A stretch of DNA of 20,110 bases from Pyramidobacter sp. (GTDB lineage Bacteria > Synergistota > Synergistia > Synergistales > Dethiosulfovibrionaceae). A program made the translations under genes and the position numbers. The notes beneath the pieces were generated by a model. That model worked only from the letters and a program-made list of their open reading frames with translations. It had not been told where the DNA came from and made no database searches. Location: positions 1-20,110 of the forward strand of contig JAEEUD010000006.1 of NCBI GenBank assembly GCA_016286835.1, in the 5' to 3' direction. This document shows, piece by piece, positions 1-5,657 of this stretch (within the stretch, counting starts at the first letter, position 1; each line of letters begins with the position of its first letter).

Positions 1-1135
1 CCGCGCGGCTGGCAACAGCGGTCTTCATCTGCGCTTTCATGCCGCGCCCGGCGTAGTCCATGTCGGCCCGCAGCCCGGCACGACGGAGGTCATACATCAG
101 TTCCATCGCGTTGAGTCTGACAGTCGGATCGGGACAAACGACATAAGCGTCCATGGCCGGCTCAGCGCCAAACGAGCAGCCCTGCTCGCTCATGACCAGG
201 ATCACGCGGTCAAGTCCGGCCGCAAAACCGACCGAAGGCACATGAGGCCCGCCGATCGACTCGGAGAGATTGTCGTAACGTCCGCCGCCGCACACGGCGC
301 TCTGCGCGCCGAGGTCGCCGGATTTGACCTCGAAAGCCGTCTTCGTGTAGTAATCCAGACCGCGCACAAGCGTCTTATCCAGCGTGTACTTGATGCCCAG
401 CCGCGTCAGCCCTTCGGTGACAGCTTTGAAGTGTCCGGCGCACTCGTCGCAGAGACTGTCGAAAATGTCCGGCGCGCCGGCAACGATCTCGTGGTCTTCC
501 TTGCAGTCGAGCACGCGCAGCGGATTACGGTCAAGACGACTCTTGCAGGTGTCGCACAGCTCGTCATAATGTCCCTTGAGGTAGCCGACCAGTTTCTCGC
601 GGTAGACGGGACGGCATTTCGGGCAGCCGACGGAATTGATCACCACTTCGAGGTTCCGCATCCCCAGGGTCCGGAACAACTCGATAGCGGTCATGATCAC
701 CTCCACGTCGACAAGCGGGCTGTCAGACCCGACTTCTTCATAATCCAGCTGCCAGAACTGACGATAACGGCCTTTCTGCGGCCGCTCGTAGCGGAACATC
801 GGCCCGGCGCCCCACAGCTTGGTCGGGTTGCCGCCGGGCACGCCCAGCGTGTGCTCGACATAGCTGCGCATCATGCCGGCCGTCATCTCAGGACGAAGCG
901 TGATGCTGCGGTCGCCTTTGTCGGTAAACGTGTACATCTCTTTCTCAACGATGTCGGTCGTGTCGCCGACGCCGCGGCTGAAGAGCTCGGTATGCTCAAA
1001 GATGGGCAGTTTCACTTCACTGTACCCGAAACGGCGCGCGATCTCGCCGGCCTGATTCAGCACATACGCCCATTTCCACGATTCGTCGGGGAGAATGTCG
1101 CGAACCCCGCGGGGTCCCTGGATCGATTCTGACAT
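1..1135 (-). CDS. hisS: Histidyl-tRNA synthetase, C-terminal end cut by window edge
   Basis: Class II aminoacyl-tRNA synthetase that charges tRNA-His with histidine in the cytoplasm. Read on the minus strand, the protein opens MSESIQGPRGVRDILPDES, the usual HisRS beginning. Motif 2 is clear in the translation of 741-800 (FRYERPQKGRYRQFWQ). The histidine-specific region (LVRGLDYYTKTAFEV) and a GGGRYD segment follow. About 378 codons are visible; the family usually has 410-430, so only part of the anticodon-binding domain is missing beyond base 1. The ATG at 1135 is chosen because an AGGAGG site (1143-1148) sits seven bases upstream. The leader is only about 75 nt, too short for a T-box. Identification is firm. 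Confidence 0.97.
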   Translation of the reverse strand, partial: MSESIQGPRGVRDILPDESWKWAYVLNQAGEIARRFGYSEVKLPIFEHTELFSRGVGDTTDIVEKEMYTFTDKGDRSITLRPEMTAGMMRSYVEHTLGVPGGNPTKLWGAGPMFRYERPQKGRYRQFWQLDYEEVGSDSPLVDVEVIMTAIELFRTLGMRNLEVVINSVGCPKCRPVYREKLVGYLKGHYDELCDTCKSRLDRNPLRVLDCKEDHEIVAGAPDIFDSLCDECAGHFKAVTEGLTRLGIKYTLDKTLVRGLDYYTKTAFEVKSGDLGAQSAVCGGGRYDNLSESIGGPHVPSVGFAAGLDRVILVMSEQGCSFGAEPAMDAYVVCPDPTVRLNAMELMYDLRRAGLRADMDYAGRGMKAQMKTAVASRA

Positions 1136-1217
1136 CGGAATACCTCCTGATATAGGCGCGTTCATTCAATGCGCCGCGTTAAAGCAAAAAAAGTGATTCG
1201 TTCACTACGAAAAATGT

Positions 1218-1246
1218 ATTATACAACGGAAATCCAATCTTGAAAA
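1218..1246 (-). promoter_or_regulatory. Sigma-70-type promoter for hisS
   Basis: On the minus strand a perfect TATAAT (1218-1223) lies 17 bases from TTTTCA (1241-1246, four of six consensus matches). Predicted transcription starts near 1211, giving a leader of about 75 nt before the hisS ATG. Confidence 0.7.
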
Positions 1247-1297
1247 CGACAAATTTTCCCATAGCAAAGCAAGTGCATTTCCATGCCATCATGCAAT

Positions 1298-1347
1298 AAT
1301 CGCCGAAACCGCTCTCCTTTTCAACAGGAAAAGTGGTTTCGGCGATT
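1298..1347 (-). terminator. Long hairpin downstream of the cupin/DUF2284 pair
   Basis: AATCGCCGAAACC (1298-1310) pairs perfectly with GGTTTCGGCGATT (1335-1347), and the pairing continues through a G-T wobble into a shorter inner stem. It lies about 50 bases after the DUF2284 stop codon, so it probably ends that transcript. Neither side has a good T-run (only ATTATTG on the minus strand), so it may also be an mRNA 3' stabiliser. The rest of the 1136-1399 gap holds only the hisS promoter and ribosome binding site. Confidence 0.5.
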
Positions 1348-1399
1348 CAGTTTCTGAAGGCATTTGGCACTTTTGGCCATGTTTCACGAGGGACAACGG

Positions 1400-2008
1400 T
1401 CAGGATCCGGGCGAAAACAGTGCGCTTACGGTACTGCGAACCTCGCGGAGCGCCTCGTTTTCGCTGAGCAACGCGTGGACGAGCGTGTAATACTCGGGCA
1501 GTTCCTGCCCGTTCGACCACAGCAGGCGGATACCGAGCAGGTCTTCGCTGATCTTCGTCAGGTCAAATCCGAACGCGTCAAGAGAATACCGCAGTTTTTC
1601 AGGATGCCGACACGGTTTTTCGTCGATACGCGCGCAAACTTCGCAGAGATGACAGCCTCCCGAGCTGAGCTGGGCGCTGTTCGGCACGAGAGCTTCACAA
1701 CGGAGCAGCGCGTCAAACAGCCGAGTCTTTTCCATTTTGAGCGCGTTCCAGGCGATCGCGCGCAGCGATTCAGGCGAATTCGCGACGGCACGTTCGGCGT
1801 CGTCAAAATTGATTTTCGCCGCCACAAACGTCGCCCAACGGTACGGTCGCAGATATGCCTCCGGATCGACCGTCAACGACGGACAGGCCCAGCACCTGTT
1901 CCAGCGCTCGCAGTCGCGGCAAAATCCGATAAAATGTTCCGGATCACGATAACGCGCTTTAGCCTGATCCAACGGCAACGAAGCGAATGAATACTCAACC
2001 CTGCTCAT
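1400..2008 (-). CDS. DUF2284 family cysteine-rich predicted metal-binding protein
   Basis: A 202-residue cytoplasmic protein of unknown biochemical role. It carries two cysteine clusters typical of DUF2284 (predicted metal-binding) proteins: C30, C33, C39 and C42 near the N-terminus, and C119, C122, C125 and C133 in the second half (GGCHLCEVCARIDEKPC). Eight cysteines in this layout suggest one or two metal or iron-sulfur sites; the metal cannot be read from sequence. No signal peptide or membrane segment is seen. Its ATG lies 14 bp inside the end of the upstream cupin gene, so the two are almost certainly cotranscribed and probably translationally coupled. The family assignment comes from the cysteine spacing and length and is fairly sure; function is unknown. 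Confidence 0.8.
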   Translation of the reverse strand: MSRVEYSFASLPLDQAKARYRDPEHFIGFCRDCERWNRCWACPSLTVDPEAYLRPYRWATFVAAKINFDDAERAVANSPESLRAIAWNALKMEKTRLFDALLRCEALVPNSAQLSSGGCHLCEVCARIDEKPCRHPEKLRYSLDAFGFDLTKISEDLLGIRLLWSNGQELPEYYTLVHALLSENEALREVRSTVSALFSPGS

Positions 2009-2366
2009 CGTTGAAGAAAAACGCCAGCCACACGCATGGGGGCTCGGTGCTCGTGTACGTGACGCGATGGCACGCGTGTGCGGGGATGAGCAGCCAATCG
2101 CCGGCTTTCAGCTTCGTTTTTTCGCCGTCTTTCCACGTCAGTTCTGCGTTTCCCGAAAGCAGCGCCACCCACTCGTCCTGCTCCTGATCGTACCACTGGC
2201 CTTCCGGTGTCGTCTGGCCCGTCGAGACGATGCGCTCGACACGACAGTTGTGTCCATGTGCCAGGACCTCGAGCAGCTCTTCATCTGCGGGAGAAGGAAA
2301 GCGTGCGGCATCAAACAGCGACGACACGGATGGGTGCTGATTCAGTTCCTTTTGTTCACGTTCCAT
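1995..2366 (-). CDS. Small single-domain cupin protein
   Basis: A 123-residue protein that is mostly one cupin beta-barrel. The region around residues 58-75 (QWYDQEQDEWVALLSG) matches cupin motif 1, and residues 88-105 (AGDWLLIPAHACHRV) match motif 2 with its conserved glycine, proline and histidines. Such proteins bind a metal or small ligand, but the substrate cannot be inferred. The start at 2366 is preferred because GAGG lies about nine bases upstream. The in-frame ATG at 2402 has no ribosome binding site and falls against the T-tract of the preceding gene's terminator. The gene overlaps DUF2284 by 14 bp. No separate promoter is clear, so it may depend on read-through or on an unrecognised promoter. 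Confidence 0.82.
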   Translation of the reverse strand: MEREQKELNQHPSVSSLFDAARFPSPADEELLEVLAHGHNCRVERIVSTGQTTPEGQWYDQEQDEWVALLSGNAELTWKDGEKTKLKAGDWLLIPAHACHRVTYTSTEPPCVWLAFFFNDEQG

Positions 2367-2403
2367 CGGCAAAGCCTCGTTTCCGGCAGCGCAGGCCGCC
2401 ATG

Positions 2404-2435
2404 AAAAATAGGAGCGTTCCCGAGAGGAACGCTCC
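2404..2435 (-). terminator. Rho-independent terminator of the exported-protein gene
   Basis: Perfect 10-bp stem GGAGCGTTCC (2411-2420) with GGAACGCTCC (2426-2435) and a 5-nt loop. On the minus strand it is followed by TATTTTT, so it ends transcription coming from the gene at 2476-3057. Confidence 0.88.
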
Positions 2436-2475
2436 GCGAAAAGTCTTGAACTACATTCAGCGCGTACAGCAGTTT

Positions 2476-3057
2476 CTACCAGTGACGAGGAGGCGGGCGA
2501 TGTCCGGGACGGGGACCAGGACGCGGACCGGGAGGAGGCGGCGGAGGACGATGTCCGGGACGGTGGCCGGGAGGCGGAGGTGGCGGCGTGTGCGGGCCGC
2601 GCCACATGCTGGTGAACTTCCAGCCGCGCTCAGTCTCCGTGATCACGATCTCGGCGCCATGTCCAAACCAAGAAGCCGTGCGGCGGCCTCTCTGATCGGA
2701 CCCGTAACGCGGTTCTCCCCAATGTCCGGCAGCAGCGTAAACGACGTCCTCCCATCTCGAGCTGCGGTCCGAGACGCGGCCTTCGACGCCCCAGAAGCGG
2801 CTGTCATCGCGGAAGATATAATCGATCGTGTTCAGGCGGTAGCCGATCCACTGCGGATGGCTGTAGATCTTCTCATAATAGTAATTCCCGTCGGACGCAG
2901 GACGGCGCGAGGGACGGAACTGGTTGGCCATGCCTTCCCAGCGCGATCCCCAGGCAATACCGTTGAATCCGGTCGGCTCGTTCGGGAACGCCCACGCGGC
3001 AGCGCTCAGTGCAAACACAAGCGCAAAAGCCGCAAACGCTTTTCTGCTCAGTTTCAT
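2476..3057 (-). CDS. Exported protein with Pro/His/Arg-rich C-terminal tail
   Basis: 193 residues. Residues 1-24 form a Sec signal peptide: Lys/Arg start, a hydrophobic Ala/Phe/Leu core and a likely cleavage after AWA. Residues 25-155 form a compact, aromatic-rich domain (GFNGIAWGSRWEGM near its start) that I do not recognise by name. From about residue 156 the chain is almost wholly proline, glycine, histidine and arginine, with two runs of six prolines and repeated PGHRP or PGPRP units, ending RHW. The tail is encoded by a GC-rich internal repeat; a 15-bp copy occurs at 2498-2512 and 2549-2563. The product is probably periplasmic or surface exposed, and the tail could bind metal, cell wall or polyanions; this is inference. 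AAAGGAGG (3068-3075) supports the start. The six-proline runs would be expected to need elongation factor P. Confidence 0.8.
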   Translation of the reverse strand: MKLSRKAFAAFALVFALSAAAWAFPNEPTGFNGIAWGSRWEGMANQFRPSRRPASDGNYYYEKIYSHPQWIGYRLNTIDYIFRDDSRFWGVEGRVSDRSSRWEDVVYAAAGHWGEPRYGSDQRGRRTASWFGHGAEIVITETERGWKFTSMWRGPHTPPPPPPGHRPGHRPPPPPPGPRPGPRPGHRPPPRHW

Positions 3058-3084
3058 GTGTCTTTTCCTCCTTTGATGGGATTG

Positions 3085-3118
3085 CTCGCCCTTCGGCGAG
3101 GTCCGGCGTTCACGCCGG
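3085..3118 (-). promoter_or_regulatory. Tandem tetraloop hairpins in mRNA leader
   Basis: Two perfect 6-bp GC-rich stems with 4-nt loops lie side by side between the promoter and ribosome binding site of the exported-protein gene: 3085-3100 (CTCGCC/GGCGAG) and 3103-3118 (CCGGCG/CGCCGG). They could stabilise the mRNA or regulate it. No T-run follows, so they are not a typical terminator. Confidence 0.5.
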
Positions 3119-3150
3119 TGCCTGTATCTATTGTTCTTTTGTTTGAGTTC

Positions 3151-3179
3151 ATTCTAAACAAAAAAACCGAAAAACGCAA
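3151..3179 (-). promoter_or_regulatory. Putative promoter of the exported-protein gene
   Basis: Minus-strand TAGAAT (3151-3156) and TTGCGT (3174-3179) are 17 bases apart. The -10 is good and the -35 weak. The start would be near 3144, leaving a leader of about 87 nt that contains the tandem hairpins. Confidence 0.5.
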
Positions 3180-3208
3180 TTGGAGTTTTTACCTATTCTG
3201 CCCGTGTA

Positions 3209-3763
3209 TTAACCTCTGATTCCCGCCCCTGCGCGCTCAACGCCGTCGAGCAGTTCGGCAGCGCTCGCATAGAAACGGACGCGCTCTGCCAGAACCGCGC
3301 CGATGAAGCCTTTTGAAACTCCCTCTTCAAGCAGCATTCTCAGATGCCGGTAACACTCGTTTACGTCCAGAACGGCAAGCGGTTTGTCAAGCTGCCCCAG
3401 GCTGATCAGCGCCAGCGTGTCGAACAGCTCGTCATACGTGCCGATACCGCCGGGCAATATCGCGAATGCGTCGGCCTCCGTCTGCATGACGTTTTTTCGT
3501 TCATGGAGATCAGCCGTTTTGAGCACTCGCGAGCAGCCGGAATAGATGAAGCGTTCGTCGTCAAAGAGCGACGGCACGACAGCGGTCACATGGCCCCCCG
3601 CTTCAAATGCGCCGCGCGCGACCTCGCCCATCAGGCCGCGGCCGTAACCGCCGTAGATCAGCTCATGTCCGCGGCGCCCAAGCTCCGTGCCGAACAAACG
3701 ACCGGCGCGTAAAAAACTTTCGTCGATACGTTCGGACGACGAGCAGAAAACACAGATCTTCAT
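3209..3763 (-). CDS. LOG family protein (TIGR00730 Rossmann fold)
   Basis: 184-residue cytosolic Rossmann-fold protein. It has the family signature PGGIGTYDE (residues 104-112), the preceding HERK segment (87-90), and an N-terminal strand MKICVFCSSS followed by a glycine-rich turn (YGGYGRGLMG, 37-46). LOG proteins hydrolyse nucleoside 5'-monophosphates at the N-glycosidic bond, releasing free bases such as cytokinins; in most bacteria the true substrate is unsettled. The ATG at 3763 is chosen because the protein then begins at the family's normal start and has a GGAAAGGG site upstream. A longer in-frame ATG at 3877 coincides with the predicted transcription start and adds 38 residues unlike the family. 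The start codon overlaps the stop codon of a 28-codon upstream ORF. The gene is divergent from the B3/4 gene. Confidence 0.9.
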   Translation of the reverse strand: MKICVFCSSSERIDESFLRAGRLFGTELGRRGHELIYGGYGRGLMGEVARGAFEAGGHVTAVVPSLFDDERFIYSGCSRVLKTADLHERKNVMQTEADAFAILPGGIGTYDELFDTLALISLGQLDKPLAVLDVNECYRHLRMLLEEGVSKGFIGAVLAERVRFYASAAELLDGVERAGAGIRG

Positions 3764-3846
3764 CGCATATCCCTTTCCGGCGCATGAAGAACAACGCCAA
3801 TCTTTCCATAGCTGCCGAGCACGACAGTCAACAGTCCTGAATCCAT
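3760..3846 (-). CDS. Possible 28-residue upstream ORF coupled to the LOG gene
   Basis: Not a known gene. On the minus strand an ATG at 3846 is preceded by a full AAGGAGG eight bases upstream, a stronger site than that of the LOG gene itself. The frame runs 28 codons (beginning MDSGLLTVVLGSYGK, ending APERDMR) and stops at a TGA whose TG is shared with the LOG ATG, in the arrangement ATGA. The predicted promoter places the RNA start about 31 nt upstream, so this is the first ORF on the transcript. It could encode a real small protein or act as a translational coupler. The hydrophobic stretch is too short for a convincing membrane helix. Confidence 0.55.
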   Translation of the reverse strand: MDSGLLTVVLGSYGKIGVVLHAPERDMR

Positions 3847-3883
3847 CCTCTGCGCCTCCTTGTGTCACCAACAGCATAGCGTC

Positions 3884-3911
3884 ATTGTACCAGCTTCATG
3901 AGCGAAAGCAA
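3884..3911 (-). promoter_or_regulatory. Promoter for the small ORF and LOG gene
   Basis: Minus-strand extended -10 TGGTACAAT (TACAAT at 3884-3889) with a weak -35 TTGCTT (3906-3911), 16-bp spacer. The start would be near 3877. It is back to back with the B3/4 promoter, about 11 bp away. Confidence 0.55.
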
Positions 3912-3921
3912 CGCCCGGAAC

Positions 3922-3950
3922 TTGCAAACTCGAAGAATGACTTCTATAAT
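3922..3950 (+). promoter_or_regulatory. Promoter of the B3/4-domain gene
   Basis: TTGCAA (3922-3927), 17-bp spacer, then consensus TATAAT (3945-3950). The predicted start is near 3957, with a leader of about 20 nt that is mostly ribosome binding site. The same TTGCAA-17-TATAAT arrangement occurs before tRNA-Arg at 15650. Confidence 0.75.
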
Positions 3951-3977
3951 CGGCTATCATTCCAAGGAGGGACCATC

Positions 3978-4685
3978 ATGAAATTCACCGTTGCCCCACA
4001 GGTCTTCGAGCGTCTTCCCGACGTCTGTTTCGGCGCCGTCGCCGCATACGGAATCGACAACAAGGCAGATTATCCCGCCATCGCTGCCAGGCTTGACGAA
4101 GCGATCGCCGCAACATTTGCACGCTTTGAGGGGAAAAAGGTCAGGGAAGATCCGGCCATTCTCCCCTATCGAACAGCGTTTCAGTCGCTCGGCGTCAACC
4201 CGAACAAGTTTATGAGCTCGATCGAAGCCATGTTCACCCGCGTCGCCAAGGGCAAGGGGCTGCCGCACATCAATCCGATCGTCGATCTGGGCAATGCCTT
4301 ATCGCTCAAATACGTACTGCCTATGGGTGCTCACGATATCGAACAGGCCGAAGGACACGACATCGAGGTGCGCTTTTCAACGCCTGGAGACACTTTCATC
4401 CCCTTCGGCGAAAGCGAAGCCGAATCGATGCCAGAAGGAGAGCTCATCTATACCGTCGGAACACACGTGCGTACCCGCCACTGGATCTGGCGTCAGAGCG
4501 AACTGGGAAAGATCGGACCGGACAGCCGTGACATCTTCTTCCCCATCGACGGTTTTGCGTCGTTCAATAAAGACGCGATCCTTGCTGCCCAAACGGAACT
4601 GGCCGAGCTGTGCCGCTCGGTTTTCGGCTGCAAGACCGTCAAAACGGGCTTTGTCTGCGCTGAAGCGCCCGCTTTTGAGCTGTAA
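3978..4685 (+). CDS. Stand-alone B3/4-domain protein (PheRS beta editing-domain like)
   Basis: 235 residues, the usual size for free-standing B3/4 proteins (COG3382-like). This domain is the editing module of phenylalanyl-tRNA synthetase beta, where it binds the mischarged tRNA end. Recognisable parts are YRTAFQSLGVNPNKFMSS (about 64-81), the strand-loop LPHINPIVDLGNALSLKY (about 94-111) and the C-terminal RTRHWIWRQSE...FFPIDG region. There is no catalytic synthetase domain, so it may hydrolyse mischarged tRNA in trans or bind other small ligands; the function of solo members is not settled. The ATG at 3978 has AAGGAGG at 3964-3970. It is monocistronic, divergent from the LOG gene, and followed by a strong terminator. 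Confidence 0.9.
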   Translation: MKFTVAPQVFERLPDVCFGAVAAYGIDNKADYPAIAARLDEAIAATFARFEGKKVREDPAILPYRTAFQSLGVNPNKFMSSIEAMFTRVAKGKGLPHINPIVDLGNALSLKYVLPMGAHDIEQAEGHDIEVRFSTPGDTFIPFGESEAESMPEGELIYTVGTHVRTRHWIWRQSELGKIGPDSRDIFFPIDGFASFNKDAILAAQTELAELCRSVFGCKTVKTGFVCAEAPAFEL

Positions 4686-4714
4686 ATAATTCTATTTCCC
4701 TGCGATACAGATAG

Positions 4715-4749
4715 AGCCGCCGGAAGCTCAAGGGCCCGGCGGCTTTTGT
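4715..4749 (+). terminator. Rho-independent terminator after the B3/4 gene
   Basis: AGCCGCCGG (4715-4723) pairs with CCGGCGGCT (4736-4744) and is followed by TTTTGTGTT. On the minus strand only CTCTATCTG follows, so it may end the convergent response-regulator transcript less well. No better terminator was seen in 4750-4916, which otherwise looks empty. Confidence 0.85.
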
Positions 4750-4916
4750 GTTGGAGTGTACGCAGCGCGTCGCATAATCTATAAAAATCGTACGCGCTTC
4801 CAGCGGATCGTTGTTCATTGCAAATCGAAATTCGGCACTGCTTGAGCAGACTGAATACCGGGTGCGGCGACGATCCGGCAGGAAACGCCGCCGCATGTTT
4901 GGTACAGAGAGAACGC

Positions 4917-5657
4917 TTATTTCTCCTCTGCGGCCTCGGAGACCGTCTCCTCTTCTTCTTTCTTTTCGGGCGCGTCGGGACGGATGAAGTACTTGATGCA
5001 GGGACGTCCGCCTGTCTCGTAATCGACAGAGCTGTCGATCTCGCCGATCTCGGCCAGGTAATTGAGATAGCGGCGCACCGTCACCTTCGACAGTCCGACG
5101 ACGCCGGCCAGCGTATCGCACGTGCAGGTCTCGCCCTTCATCTTTTCCAGATGCGAACGAATCATGTCGAGGGTACGCTGCTGCAGGCCTTTCTTGAGAT
5201 CGCGCACAGGCGCCTGCTGCTGCGGGGCGCCGACACTGACAAGCGCGTCGATCGCATCCTGATTCAGCGTCGAAGCGTCCTTGAGCACGTGTGCCTTCTT
5301 GCGGTATTTTTCGATCGCTTCCATGAAGCGCTCATACTCGAACGGCTTGACAAGATAATCGACAATACCCAGCCGCAGGGCCTCCTCAACGTTTTTCACG
5401 TCGTTGGCCGCCGTCACCATAATGACATCTGACTGGATGTCGGCCTTGCGGATCTCACGAAGCAGTTCCAGGCCGTTCATCACGGGCATGTACACGTCCA
5501 GGATGACGAGGTCCGGCTCCTCCGTTTCGATGTACGCAAGCGCGTCTTTGCCGTTATTGAACTCGGCGGCGACCTGAATGTCGTTCGCCGTGTCAAGATA
5601 ACGCCGGTTGATCTGGGCGACCATCGGGTCGTCTTCAACGATAATCGTCTTAATCAC
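4917..5657 (-). CDS. CitB/DcuR-type response regulator
   Basis: 246 residues, cytoplasmic DNA-binding partner of the adjacent kinase. The receiver domain (about 1-120) has the acidic pair E8-D9-D10, phospho-acceptor D54 (ILDVYMP), T82 and K104 (LVKPF). After a linker, residues about 165-215 form a helix-turn-helix (TLAGVVGLSKVTVRRYLNYL) of the type found in CitB, DcuR and MalR regulators. The C-terminal tail is very acidic (EKKEEEETVSEAAEEK). The start is the GTG at 5657, giving VIKTIIVEDDP, with AAGGAGGG eight bases upstream inside the end of the kinase gene; the frames overlap by 8 bp, typical of coupled pairs. A likely target is the nearby AbgT transporter, by location only. Confidence 0.93.
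   Translation of the reverse strand: MIKTIIVEDDPMVAQINRRYLDTANDIQVAAEFNNGKDALAYIETEEPDLVILDVYMPVMNGLELLREIRKADIQSDVIMVTAANDVKNVEEALRLGIVDYLVKPFEYERFMEAIEKYRKKAHVLKDASTLNQDAIDALVSVGAPQQQAPVRDLKKGLQQRTLDMIRSHLEKMKGETCTCDTLAGVVGLSKVTVRRYLNYLAEIGEIDSSVDYETGGRPCIKYFIRPDAPEKKEEEETVSEAAEEK

Noticed and set aside
242..1132. 296-codon plus-strand frame opposite hisS
   Set aside because: The minus-strand translation carries all HisRS motifs; the plus frame has no ribosome binding site and a composition typical of antisense GC-rich DNA.
1136..1217. T-box riboswitch upstream of hisS
   Set aside because: The predicted leader is only about 75 nt and has no T-box sequence or antiterminator structure.
2364..2402. 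Longer cupin start at the ATG ending 2402
   Set aside because: It lies against the terminator T-tract with no ribosome binding site; the ATG at 2366 has GAGG at a proper distance.
3764..3877. 38-residue N-terminal extension of the LOG protein
   Set aside because: Its ATG coincides with the predicted transcription start, it has no ribosome binding site, and LOG proteins begin at the MKICVFCSS position.
4750..4916. Small gene between the B3/4 terminator and the response regulator
   Set aside because: Possible frames run antisense into the B3/4 gene without a ribosome binding site; nothing supports coding.
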